NCBI RefSeq assembly: GCF_027943255.1
Contig: NC_072896.1
Span: 2,666,001-2,730,000, forward strand
From: Anastrepha obliqua
Lineage: Eukaryota; Arthropoda; Insecta; Diptera; Tephritidae
DNA: 64,000 nucleotides
Direction of reading: 5' to 3'
The position numbers and the translations under genes are program-made. The notes beneath the pieces were generated by a model. That model was not told where the DNA came from. It did no database searches and was given only the letters and a program-made list of their open reading frames with translations. Numbering within the stretch: the first letter of the stretch is position 1; each line of letters opens with the position of its first letter. Of the stretch, positions 1 through 10,858 are shown piece by piece.

Positions 1-486
1 GCTTTGAGAACTGTTTAATTAGCAGAAAGTAAAGTGGAAAAAATGCATACAAAAAAAAAGAAAATTTGTATCATGAGAAATTTGATGTATTAGTATACAC
101 TTTATTAATTTTGTTCATAATAAATTGCAGACTAATTTTATTAGCCCAAAATATTATAACAAGAACGAAAATAATTCCCACTCAATAATATAATTTGGTC
201 TTTCACTGAACAAAAAAACCAAAAAAACAAAAATTCAATAAAAATATATTTCTGAACCAAAAACTTGCAAAGAAATTTTGTTTGTGTTTGAAATACAAAA
301 TATTTTAATTTTGAGCCTCATTCAATTTTTCGAAATTAAAAAGAAAAAAATTGTTTGCCTACAAATTAACCAATTTTCGTAAAAATGTACGACAATGCCA
401 AATATACTTGGATCATTGTGTTTTTTATATTGAAATTTGATTATCCAACTTCAAACAGTTTCACTACTTTTAATCGTTTTTCGACA
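1..486. other. AT-rich sequence without recognised features
   Basis: Homopolymer-rich AT sequence up to the target-site duplication of the Transib-like element. I see no open frame, RNA gene or repeat boundary here. Confidence 0.5.
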
Positions 487-491
487 CGCCA
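487..491. repeat. Target-site duplication, left copy (CGCCA)
   Basis: CGCCA lies directly before the left CACAGTG terminus and recurs directly after the right terminus at 1210-1214. Confidence 0.8.
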
Positions 492-526
492 CACAGTGCG
501 GCCGATTCCCGAAAAGCTGGCCAAAA
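492..526 (+). repeat. Left terminal inverted repeat of the Transib-like element
   Basis: 35 bp, 34 of which match the reverse complement of 1175-1209. It starts with the heptamer CACAGTG; a CAAAAC-rich patch follows about 30 bp in. Confidence 0.8.
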
Positions 527-1174
527 CTCAAAAAATTAAGTAATTGATTCAAAATTTCTTACTCGGGGGTTGTCGGGGTCGCTGATTACGAATTTGATCT
601 TAAAATTTTGAAAATCCACCCCCTTCCACCCCTATTGGCCACCCCCTCACGTGAAATAGCGTATATTCAAGAACATAATCAAGATGCATGTAAATTTATA
701 TGTTTTCGGGGTCGCAAGGTAGCAAGTGGTAGCAGCTGAATCTTGTTTTATTCAGTAACCATTACTTTTTTGAGTAACCTTTAATAGGTTTCAAAGCAGC
801 ATATGACGGCGTTGTATTACTATACAGTTTGAAAACTCAAATTTTATAAAAAAAATTGCAAAAAATGTATCTACGTATTGCTGCAGCTAAAAATTTTGTG
901 TCGAGGTATTGATATGTACTAAAGATTTCTCGTATTTTACTAACCTTCCGAAGATGATTCCATTTGGTTTTGTTCAATTTGCTCCATTACAAAATCTTTC
1001 AAATGTGTACAACTTTCACTATTCATCGACAGTAATACGATGCTCAAACGAAGGCCACGTTGCGACTGAAAATACAGAGGATACTTAGGGTACAGGACGT
1101 TGCTATGAACGGTTTTCATTACTGAAGCCAACCCAAAGACAAAAAAACTCTATCTAGAAACTTTTTTTTTCGAC

Positions 1175-1209
1175 TTTTGGCCAGCTTTTTGGGAATCGGC
1201 CGCACTGTG
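1175..1209 (-). repeat. Right terminal inverted repeat of the Transib-like element
   Basis: Reverse complement of 492-526 with one mismatch. The terminal heptamer reads CACAGTG on the minus strand, and the second CGCCA duplication follows at 1210-1214. Confidence 0.8.
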
Positions 1210-1214
1210 CGCCA

Positions 1215-1751
1215 GGGAGGTAATCCTAACACGATTGCCCAGTGAAATCTCACAACTAACTGGGTTTCGGTAAACGATTCCTATAATGCATGAAAAGTAA
1301 ATAAAAATAAAAATTATCTCTCAGGAAATTTTTAAAAACAAGAAAAATTTAGTTTTAATGGTCCAGATCTCTTAAATGGATGTGTGTACCCATTCGAGTG
1401 TGTAGACATTCGAGAGCAAAAGCTCATATATTTTTCATCGCAGTTTGGTGGTGAGAACGCCATGATGTGGGTAGTAATTTCATACACGAAAACATTGAAT
1501 CTGTCCAAACTGAATGTACAGCATTGACTACATACATATGTAATACGTTCTCTTCGAGATTCCTGTTTTTGTTTAAATAACTACTGGCATCACAAGGAAT
1601 TAAATAGTAAAACTTTCTGTAAAATATCGTAAACTCAATTACGAAATATTGTAATTCATATAACAAATGTGCTTCAGAATTGAATAAAATAAAAACCAAA
1701 TTTCCTTTTCTCAATAAAGAATAAAAATAATATTTTATGCCTCAGATATAA
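1215..1751. other. Intergenic or intronic AT-rich DNA
   Basis: Short unsupported open frames only, and no repeat boundary recognised. Confidence 0.5.
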
Positions 1752-1928
1752 AGAACTTGCGGTTCTGTATGCTGTTTTATCTGGGGAACACTAATTTTAG
1801 TCTTGAGATCCAAAAGAAAGCCTCGTTTTCTAAATGGATGCTTTGGACTTAGTATTGATTTCAAGCCCTATGCTCCAATGGGAGATACAGAAAACGATGA
1901 TGATGATGAAGATTGGTTTCAATGGTAA
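1752..1928 (+). CDS. Possible 3'-terminal exon with hydrophobic stretch and acidic tail
   Basis: The open frame runs from an upstream stop to TAA at 1926-1928 without an ATG in a sensible position, so it could only be a downstream exon. Read in frame it has a hydrophobic segment (CCFIWGTLILVL), a basic cluster (RSKRKPR) and then an acidic end (GDTENDDDDEDWFQW). This is the order expected of a membrane segment followed by a cytosolic tail. A pyrimidine-rich tract ends in TTTTAG at 1795-1800, which could be an acceptor inside the frame. No AATAAA was found in the next 200 bases and no family is recognised. It may well be chance. Confidence 0.22.
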   Translation, partial: RTCGSVCCFIWGTLILVLRSKRKPRFLNGCFGLSIDFKPYAPMGDTENDDDDEDWFQW

Positions 1929-3218
1929 ATGAGTCACTCGTATAATGAGCCGGATTATAGATTTGAACTTCATTTGAGATAAATGAACAGAAAAGAAAGA
2001 AAACGGAGAATTTAAGTGATACGAAAAGACTCAGAAACTTTGGAAATAATTTCTTTTAAAAATTGGCCTCTATAAATTAGCTCATTTTTTAAGGTATTAA
2101 TTCATAATTACTAACTGAAAAAAAACCTTTTTAATCTCCACCTGACATATGCACATATAAACTCCTACTAAAATTTCAAGCCATCAATTTAATTTCGGTC
2201 GAAATCTCTGCATGTATGCCCACCAAGCAAACCACTGGCAAGTTGAGCCTTGAAGTTGAATGTGGAAATGCCACCTGAGTATATATTTTTATACGCTTGT
2301 GGCTTTTAGTGGCAAAACATTGTGAAATAGATTGGCAGCGAAAGAGTCAGCGCCATACGTACACACATATATAAGTGAGTGTGCATGTATATGTAAATAT
2401 ATATGTATTTTATCTACCGGGAAACCACTGACATTTCCACTAAGCCTTTTCAATTTAATGCATTTTTGTCGAACGTAAAATTCGTAACTCACAAAAAATC
2501 GTATCAATGCATTTAGAAGAGAGCTCTTATCGGATGTGTAAATGTTTGTGAAAATGTATATTCGTGCGTGGTGCTATTAAAATCTGCTTGCAAATGCCTG
2601 ACACATTTTTTGTTGTAAATTTTTGACATATTTTCATAGTTTGTGCTTCTTCCCAAGTGCATTTCGTTGTAATGTTTGCGGTGACATTTTGACAGTAAAT
2701 TGTAGCCGGTTTTTAGGCGCGTGTTACTTTAACTATTTTGCAGCTGAATCAGTTGAAAATGGAGAATGTATTGCAGAATATTGGCTGTATTGGGTAATTG
2801 AATTTTTGAATTAAATTTCAGATTTTTATTTTATTGTTGATTGATTGTTTTTTATCAACAGAAAAGTGTTGGTGAAAGTTCCCAACAAATTTTTGTAACT
2901 TTGAATGAAAGAAAGCTATCGGCATTTAATCGGTAAGGCATGTACGTGAAACTTTAAAGAACGAGTACAGATACTTCTACAAGTAGGAACGATTCTATGT
3001 CAAGTGCTAAAACTATTTGGGGCAGTCTTATTGGTGTATTTGTAGGCTTCAGTACAATAAGAAGTAAGTTGAAATTATTAAAAAAAAAAATTAAAAATTT
3101 TTGAGATTTATTCAATGTTGAAAATTTCTGAATAGAGCTTTTTAAAGTGAAATATATTAAAATTTAGATCTTTCCTAATTCAATTTTTTTGTAAAAATTT
3201 TGTTTAATATATTTTCTT
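1929..3218. other. AT-rich DNA, short TATG/CATA runs
   Basis: Contains ATATGTA-type microsatellite-like runs near 2360-2410. No coding sequence supported. Confidence 0.5.
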
Positions 3219-4012
3219 TCTTTTTGAAACCAGTGAAAAAGTATTTCAAAATATTGCTTTAATGAAGCGCTAGCTAGCGTACGTACTCGCACATTTTCGG
3301 TTCTTTTTAAAAATTTTAATATTTTTATAATTTTTTTTTTTCAATTTTTTACTTTTGTGGGATAAAATATGCTTTAAAAAAAATTGCATGACCACCGCGT
3401 GCACGTTTTACGAAGTCCAATCGTTGAACCCAATTTTCGACCACTCTTTTGCATAAATCGGCCGAAATTCCAGCAATTTCGCGGTCAATATTGGCTCTGA
3501 GCTCACAATCTGAACTTACATCGTAAAATGGCCGTAATGCTCTTAAAGTAGCAGCAACAGAACGATTATTTTCATAAAAAATTTGCACGATTTGCAATCG
3601 TTGTTCAAGTGTGTAGGGTTCCATGATGAAATGTATACTAATGAAGTTTACAAATGACAAGCGAAAAATAAAAAATATTGCGTCGTTCGCCCTCCCTATC
3701 GGAAAAAAGTTGAAGCGCACCTATTGAATAACCCATTATATCTTTGGTTCTTTTTAACATTTCTATATTTTTTTCTTTAATTTTGTAGGATAAAATATCA
3801 TCATCAATTCCTTCTGTTTCGAATGGAACATAGGGCCTCCAGGATAAAATATAATTAAAAAAAAAAAATTGTCCATTCTTTAAGAAACATAGGACCTTCA
3901 GGATGAAATTTACTTTTTTAGGTTTAAATTTTTGGTAATAATTTGTTTTTTTTTTTGGCTTTTTTGAAACCAGTGAAAAATCAATACAAAGCAGTGCTTC
4001 AGCGAAGCGCTA
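3219..4012. repeat. Duplicated AT-rich repeat block interrupted by a transposon relic
   Basis: TTGAAACCAGTGAAAAA followed about 25 bases later by GAAGCGCTAG occurs at about 3229-3273 and again at about 3965-4010. A second pair, GGTTCTTTTTAA followed by GGATAAAATAT, occurs near 3299-3370 and 3746-3797. The phrase ACATAGG(G/A)CCT also recurs near 3829 and 3889. The block looks like an old dispersed repeat duplicated locally and then invaded by a mariner-like element. Confidence 0.5.
3349..3734 (-). mobile_element. Internally deleted mariner-like element (Tc1/mariner superfamily)
   Basis: The minus strand encodes a short protein from the ATG at 3624 to about 3349. It begins MEPYTLEQRLQIVQIFYEN, the N-terminal helix-turn-helix start typical of DUF4817-type mariner-like transposases, and ends with a piece resembling their C-terminus (AGISADLCKRVVENWVQRLD, then RARGGHA). 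The whole catalytic DDE core between them is missing, so the copy cannot encode a transposase and is a deletion derivative. The 5' untranslated part runs to about 3734, where the minus strand starts GGGTTATTCAATAGGTGCGC; I take this as the outer end. The other end is not clear. Confidence 0.62.
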
Positions 4013-7000
4013 GGGCTCGCTATTTGTATTTGAATATAACTCGAAAACTTATGGGAACGCCACCATAACATTTTCTGGGATTACTGAGCATTGTTTTAAC
4101 AATTAAACTCTGAAGCGTGGTGCTTAAAAAAACAAATTTTTCCCAACAATTTTCCAAAAAGATTTTTTTAAGAATATTTTAACCTCGAAATAATAAAAAA
4201 TATCTGAAGAAATATCAAAACTATAATAATTTTATTATATATTAATATTGTATAATAATTTATTTTTTGACAATGGAAATAAATAACTTTTTAAGAAAAA
4301 GGAAAAAACTATTTAATATCCTAAAAAAATGAACAATAAAAACGATCAAAATTTTCAGTACAATTACAGCGATTATTCATATTCACCTTATTGAAAGTTT
4401 TCGGCAACTTTGGCTGCTTTTAGTAAAACGGAAATTTATATTATTTACCAATTTCATTGGTGTATAAGGAAAATAAACAACATTTAGTGTAAGCAAACAC
4501 CATCAACTGTGCGAGGCGTTGCTCTTTGGAACCAAAATAAAATTCGTAGACGCCATCGTTGAAATACAATGGCAAATTTCGTTTTCATACTAAATTTTTT
4601 TAGTCTATTTTTTATATTTTTTGACGTGAACTCACTATTCAAGGATACACTTCTCTAAATTAAATATTTACAAGAAAAACATGCACTTGTCCTCAAGAAT
4701 TGTTTATAAAATTTATGCCGCTACAAAATGAATGAATCAAATAAACAAAAACAATGCCTACAGCGCTGGGTAAATAAAAAGCTTTGTGAAAACATTCGAT
4801 TTAATTTATTTATATACACCTATGGACCCGTGGAGAGAATCTGTTTAATTGCATAGTCAGAGTCCGAGTCAGAGGTCGATTGTCATTATTGCTTATTTCG
4901 CCGGTGCAATTTTTTTTGGAATGATTGCGCCCCTGGTGTACATATCAATCACAATTGACGTCATCTTCATTAGCTCATCTTTAGTCGCTCAACCAGACGC
5001 CTTTTTTGGATTCGCAAGAAACAATTCATAAGTTTACATTAATATTAATTAGTCGCTTGTTGCTGTCAATTTCACAGATTTTGATGTGCGTAAATACGTA
5101 GGTTTCACTATGACTAAGCGATTGAGTGAATGAGTAAATATTATTCGAGATTTTGAATACTATTTTGAAAAAGTTATGAAAAATAATTATTCCATGAATT
5201 TAGATAATATTTAGATATTTTACTATAGCCTAGCCATACCCAGCGTTCGGTGCTGTGATTCAAATTTGTTACAGTTTAATAGTTGCGCTGAGTTGCTTAA
5301 AGGGTTAGCCACAGCAGTGGAGAAGATATACTATTTTTTTCTTCTTCATTGTTTTTTGAACGGCGGTCAGCTGGACCTACTGCAAGTGCAAGTTTTATTT
5401 CAGAGTGAAAAACTCTTCTTTTATCATTTATATATGTGACTAGCTATAGAAGTACATAAGAAATTTCTGATATATCGATTTTTGCATATTTCTAAAAAAA
5501 GTTAAAAATTTTGAAAAAAAAAGATTCGATAATTATTCATAAAAAATTATATGTAATATATTATATATAAAAAATTCATCCATACTTTTAGGTATTTTCA
5601 AGTCAATCGGCCATTATTTATTCAAGTTATGAGTCCTGCCGACCTCAAAAATGTTGTTTCGTGAAAAATCAGTTAAAAGTTTTCAGTACGGTACGTAAAG
5701 TACGTAAAGCGTCTTCGTCACAATTCAAAATAAAAGTATTTACACATTTCTCCTGCTTCAGTCCTGTGAATATGTAATTTTTCAGGTTCTAGAACGCTTT
5801 TCATTAATAATCCATAGATTTTTTGAAATTTTTACAGTGACCTAATCACTTAAGCCTCAACTATAGGGTTTTCTTTACTAAAACAAAATATTGTATTAAG
5901 GATGTAAATTAAGGTCGGAGAACAAAATGTAATTAGGGGGGAACACCACTGTGAACGCGTGAAAATTAAGTGATTTTCATGAATTTTTTTTCATAAGTAG
6001 GGAATATTATTTGAGGATCGGACAATTTCAACTATACTGACATAAATTTTTATTAAAAAATATTAAAAATTAAAATTGTTATTAATATGAATGCAATGAC
6101 GTCATAAAAAACTGATGCACCCTGGTGGCCACGATACAGCGGTGAAAAATCATCTGAAAACAAAAAACCAAACATGGCTATCGTCGTACGAGGCGGTTTT
6201 TTTTGTTTATTTATTTATTTTTTTTTTTGAGAAAATGGTGCTGGTTTGAAAAATTAGTTTGTGTGTTTACCCTTTTTTTTGGTTTTCGAATGGGTTGAAA
6301 ATATATTAATTTTTGGAATTTTTAAAAACGGCTATGTGCGAGTGTAGCCAATACATGTACATAAATTAAAAAAAAAAAATTTAAATCGGTTCATAAGTAT
6401 TCTAGAAATCGAGGCCACCGTGTTCAGAAAAGACGTTTAGAGAAAAATGCGTTTAAAGTTTTTATTGGCCGTTGTAATTCACTACCTGCACTTATTGTAT
6501 TAGGTATAACTTCGTCAATTTTCAAGATTTCATGTGAAAATTTTTTACATATTTTTGAATATATCTACTTTTTTATGAGTACGGATGATTATTTGAGGAT
6601 CGGACAAAAGTCTAAGTTAATGTTGCTTTTTTTGCTATAAAAGGTATTTTTCTGCCTCTATTTCATGTGCTACGTAAGAAATTACAACTATTGCCTACAA
6701 CATCTGGATTTTCGGCACCTAAACCATGTCGAAATTTCGGGATTGACAGCCCTAATACATATGTAAGTAATAGTATTTGTTTATGTATTGCACGGAAATC
6801 GTTTCAATGAATGTATTTATATGCGTGCAGTCAAATAAAGACCCTCAAATTTCAAATTAAATTTTCAAAATTAAATAATTCAAATTAATTACTTCTGTTT
6901 GCGTTAACGCCGATCTGTTTAAAAGCCTTGAATCTCTTAATTTCTGTACACGTAAACTCGTATTTTTAAAACACACACACACACATCCAAAGTGCAGCAG

Positions 7001-8529
7001 ATATCTGACTTGAGATTTCATCTTTAATTGGCAGCTGTTGAAAATCACCACAATTTTGTTATCTGCTGTGATTTCTGCACTACATCTACATATTACTCGT
7101 ACATACACATTTGACTACTGCAAACTTTCGCTGCCGTAATTTTAAATCAATAAAGTCAATTTCGGATGTTGCTGGCGGACATGAACTCAGCAGACATGAA
7201 GTAAATTGATTACTTTTTCCTGCGGTTATCTCTGCCGATTTGCAGCGAATGCCAATTTGGCTGATTGCCGATTTGCTGTTTCGTTGGAAGTTTTCGGAAT
7301 TTGAATCGCCACACAGACAGATAGGCAGTTTATGTGACTCGCTCACTTGTATTGAACTTACCTACCTCCGTCGCTGGTTTGTGCGGTGTGCCGCAGGACA
7401 TATGACAAATTGTATACAACAGCGGCGACATCATTGTTTTTTCGCATTTGGTGAGATGCCAGAAATGTTATGTGTACATATATCATAAATAACAGTGTAT
7501 AACGAAAAACTGATTTTGTTGCTTATTATTTTATTTATTATGGAAACGTTGAGCTGGCATCCTCAAGAGGATTACAGAATATATTATGAGGTTTTATGAA
7601 ATAAAAAATTCAGAATACGAATTTATGATTTAACATTAGTTGATTGCAGCTTCTTAGGATATTATCTACAAACATTTCTAGTTCTTTAGCAGCTTCACAC
7701 AAATCATTTCAATTGTATTTATTTGTACAAATTTATCGACCCAGAAATTCAATCTACTATGAAAATTAGATTCCTCTGGCAAAACAAAATTTATGAAATA
7801 TTTCTGAATTCAAAAATCACATATTTTCAGCTAAACAAATCTCCAGTGGCTCAGTCGTTGTGTACAGATTTGCCAGAAATACAGCCCATAAACTACAACA
7901 ACAACAGCTCACAAATCATGCCCACTTTATGAGTATTTCACAAATTCGAAAAATATTGCATTCTTTCTCCGTTCTCCGTTCTTTGTTAATTCATAATTTT
8001 TGCTCCCAATAACCTTCTCGTTTTTCTGCTGACAACAAGATACATATGTACATATGTTTTTTCATTTATGAATTCTTTGCGAAAATTAAAACATGACCGC
8101 ATAAATTTCCTTCGCAATTGCGATCAATTGGCAGGCGTTGCGAATTCAACACATTTTCATTTCCCGGAGGTACGAGTAGGTATGTATGCACGTAGTTAGA
8201 CCAATACATATAAAAGTATGGCTGTGCGTCTTAGAATAGTATGCAATTAATATTTGTCGCTTGTTGTTGTTATTGTAAGGCATACGTGTAATAAAGTTGC
8301 CAAAAAACACATGTCAAAGTGTCACAATTAATTTTTAAGGCAAAGAAAGCGAAACATTGTTAGAAGGCCGAAGAAAAGGTGGTTCGAAGATTGAAAATGA
8401 GGTAAAAGTAATGAAAGTTGATGATTTGGGGTAGTTTTTGCTAAACACCTTTCACAGATGCGCCTAAATGAATTTCATGCCTGCTAACCTTAGGTTTCGA
8501 ACTTTGAATTTGCTTCATTTTTAACTAAA
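4013..8529. other. Long AT-rich stretch, no gene recognised
   Basis: Contains a direct repeat (ATTATTTGAGGATCGGACAA at 6006-6025 and 6589-6608), a short (AC)n near 6971 and a possible transposon end near 6735-6760 (TCGGGATTGACAGCCCTAAT). The open frames have no recognisable domains and overlap on both strands. Confidence 0.5.
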
Positions 8530-8955
8530 GGGTCTTTCAAAAAATGCGCTTAGATATGTTTTTCAATAAAACATATACTATACAAATTTAGATTCACTCA
8601 AGTTTCACTACTTTTATTCCAAATACGGCTTTTAATAATTGTATGCGAAAAACGGCATAAATGTCTACCATTAACACGTCTACCGGCTGTCATACGGGAA
8701 TTGAAATTTCTAAGGACTCGCTTAGAGATTATCGCATTGAGTTCAGCAAAGAACCATTTCACGAAATTTCCGCATTGAAAATGATCTGCTGGCTTCAATT
8801 CTTGTGCTAATTGAATTTTCTAAGGATGCAAATGCAAATTCTTATGTAAAATTCGATTCACGAATACCTAATTGTAGAGAACGTTGAAATATCACAAATT
8901 TTACCACTCACTGTTCTTAAAGATCGACCATTTCCATAGTGAGTTTTAATAATTT
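8530..8955 (-). mobile_element. Mariner-like transposase relic, internally deleted
   Basis: Minus-strand translation gives IQLAQELKPADHF, a signature of the linker before the DDE core in DUF4817-type mariner-like transposases. It joins directly to a family-like C-terminus (ELNAIISKRVLRNFNSRM, then VNGRHL). The DDE residues are lost in the gap. Upstream on the same strand a frameshifted stretch (GNGRSLRTVSGKICDI) resembles the second helix-turn-helix. The left limit is set at GGGTCTTTCAAAAAATGCGC (8530), which looks like a terminal repeat; the right end is a guess. Confidence 0.58.
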
Positions 8956-8981
8956 GAACGCAGTTTTTTGTCGTGTGCAAG

Positions 8982-10043
8982 GTGAAGTCCAAAAGAAACA
9001 AGACTGGCGTCATAAAAATATTTTCGGTGGCGCCATCTTTTTAATGAGTTAGTGCGTTGAAAGTTACATTCGTAGCTGACTTCCAGTCAAAACTTGGTGA
9101 CATTCGGTTAAGTGGAAGCGATGTTATTGCGTCTAAAGCGACTGTACGTTTCAGAGAAATCGTTCGTAAATTTATCCGACCGAAATCATCGTTAAAAATC
9201 ATGGAATTGGAGTTTAAATCTCCAAAACATCGATTTATCCCATTTTAACTGATCATTTGGGCTCACGAAAGGTCTGCGCACGTTTCATTCCGCACAAGTT
9301 AACTGAGGACCAAAAATTGCTCAGAATTCAACATTCGAAAGGCTTCATTAAAGAGGCGAGAAAAGACGAGAACTTCCTTTACAACACTGTAACTGGTGAA
9401 GAGACGTGGTGTTGAAACATGAACCTGGAACTAAGCGTCAAAGTGCCGATTGGAAGGCCCCGGACGAGCCAGCTCAAAAAAAATCGCGTTTGGAGAAGTG
9501 AAAAATCAAGTCGATGCTTATTTGTTTTTTACGATTCCAAGGGAATTGTTCACAAGGAATCCGTGCCAATGGGCGAAACCTTCAATGGAATTTTCTATCT
9601 TGGCGTTTTGAAGCGTTTGTTGCATCGCATTCGTCCGATTCACCCTGAATATCGCGAAGGAGGAAGCTGGTGCTTATTGCATGATAATGCACCATCTCAT
9701 CGATCCACTCTTGTGACTGATTTTTTGACTAGAAACCGCATTTTAACCATCAATCACTAATCATATTCGCATGATATGACTCCCTCTACCTATTCGGAAA
9801 ATTGCATTTGGCCATAAATGGAAAACGTTTTGCATCCGTAGAGTCCATCCAAAAGGCTTGTACTGACATCCTGAAGGACATTCGGGGCAATGACCTGAAA
9901 CACTCTTTCGAAAAGTTTTTCCATCACGCCATACAATGCATCGAGGCCAGAGGGGACCATTTTGGATAAATAAGCTCGAAGTTATCAGAACAAAACTCCT
10001 GTCGTTGCTATTTTAGCTCAGCCTTGTTTATTTTGGACTTCAC
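8982..10043 (+). mobile_element. Degenerate mariner element with terminal inverted repeats
   Basis: The left end (GTGAAGTCCAAAAGAAACAA, 8982 on) matches the reverse complement of the right end (GTGAAGTCCAAAATAAACAA, ending at 10043). The length of 1.06 kb suits a mariner that has lost some sequence. The exact outermost bases and the TA duplication are not resolved. Confidence 0.68.
9054..9969 (+). pseudogene. Mariner transposase pseudogene
   Basis: From 9251 the translation follows the mariner pattern: DHLGSRKVCARFIPHKLTED, then the first catalytic block, which reads TGEETW where the family has TGDETW. The second block LLHDNAPSH is intact. The third block, normally SPDxAPxD, is degraded to SHDMTPST. 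The frame is broken several times: a stop follows the TGEETW block, another lies near 9758, and shifts occur beyond it. Family-like tail sequence (NGKRFASVESIQKA, DLKHSFEKFFHHAIQCIEAR) ends at 9967-9969. The N-terminal 200 bases are poorly conserved. The copy is dead, with two of three catalytic aspartates altered. Confidence 0.7.
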
Positions 10044-10049
10044 ATTGTA

Positions 10050-10320
10050 AGTATCCTTGGTCTACGTAGCAAATATCAAAGATGACATAAAAACAAGGTA
10101 GGATCACCTAGTGACCTTGATCGCCCAGCTGCCAAGCCCAGATATTTACAGAGAAAGTGTTCAACAGTCTCCTTGTGTGGGAACCGCTTCCGCCATAGCG
10201 ATTAAATTGTAAACCTAGCTTTTCCGCGTATGGGCTCCGATCATCCAATAGCCGGTAAACACAGCTCCGAGTTTGCTTTCGTACCTCAGAAAGGTACCGT
10301 CTAGGAATTATTCACTACTG
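10050..10320 (-). pseudogene. Non-LTR retrotransposon tail relic (Jockey-like C-terminal zinc-knuckle region)
   Basis: Minus-strand translation resembles the segment after RNase H in Jockey-group ORF2 proteins: RYESKLGAVFTGYWMIGAHT for the usual lVGVLTGH..iGxHA block, then EAVPTQGDC and GLGSWAIKVTR for the zinc-knuckle surroundings. Cysteines are partly lost and there are several stops. It is a short, old 5'-truncated fragment wedged against the mariner element at 8982-10043. Confidence 0.55.
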
Positions 10321-10375
10321 ACAACTAGGCGTTACTCTTGCAATACACTTTATTATGTATTTACTTTTCTTGAAT

Positions 10376-10858
10376 CAGTTTGTTATAGCTTAACTTAACT
10401 TAGCAAAGCTTAAAATGACATAAATTATCTCATTTAACTTAACTTAACCATACTTGGCCTAACTGAAATTGAACTAACTCAGCTTAATTTAATTTAACCT
10501 CACTCAACTTGACTTAACCTCGCTTAACTTGACTTAACCTCACTTAATTTGGCTTAACCTCACCTAATTTAATCAACTAATGAACTCAACTTGACTTGAC
10601 TTACATAACTTAGCTTAATTTGACTTGACTTAACTTAATCGTATCTCAACTAACCTAACTTTACTTTACTTGGCATAACTCAACTTGACTTAACTTAATC
10701 GTATCTCAACTAACTTAACTTTACTTTGCATAACTCAACTTGACTTAACTTAACTTAACTTAACTTGATTTAACTTAACTTGACTTAAATTAACTTATCT
10801 TAGCTTAACTTCACTTTAATTTAATTTAATTTACAATAATTTACTTCACTTCACCGTT
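10376..10858. repeat. Degenerate AACTT/TTAAC minisatellite
   Basis: About 480 bp built from 5- and 10-base words such as ACTTAACTTGACTTAACCTC. A longer unit containing AATCGTATCTCAACTAAC occurs twice about 60 bases apart (near 10637 and 10698), so there is higher-order structure. The word is not the insect telomere motif TTAGG. Confidence 0.8.

Larger units (their letters stand above)
492..1209. mobile_element. Non-autonomous Transib-like DNA transposon with RSS-like ends
   Basis: The ends are inverted repeats of 35 bp (492-526 and 1175-1209) that differ at one position. Both begin CACAGTGCGGCCGATTCCC. The flanks carry a perfect 5-bp duplication, CGCCA, at 487-491 and 1210-1214. Transib elements, relatives of the RAG recombinase, are known for 5-bp GC-rich duplications and ends starting CACWRTG; here the start is exactly the RSS heptamer CACAGTG. 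At 718 bp the unit is too short for a full transposase. A minus-strand open frame of 63 codons (940-1131) runs into a splice-donor-like GTTAGT and could be a leftover exon, but I recognise no domain. Other superfamilies with CAC starts usually have 2-4 or 8-bp duplications, so Transib fits best. Confidence 0.72.

Noticed and set aside
6971..6985. (AC)n microsatellite
   Set aside because: Too short to be of interest.
10376..10858. Telomere-like repeat array
   Set aside because: The unit is AACTT-like, not TTAGG, and is degenerate and internal.
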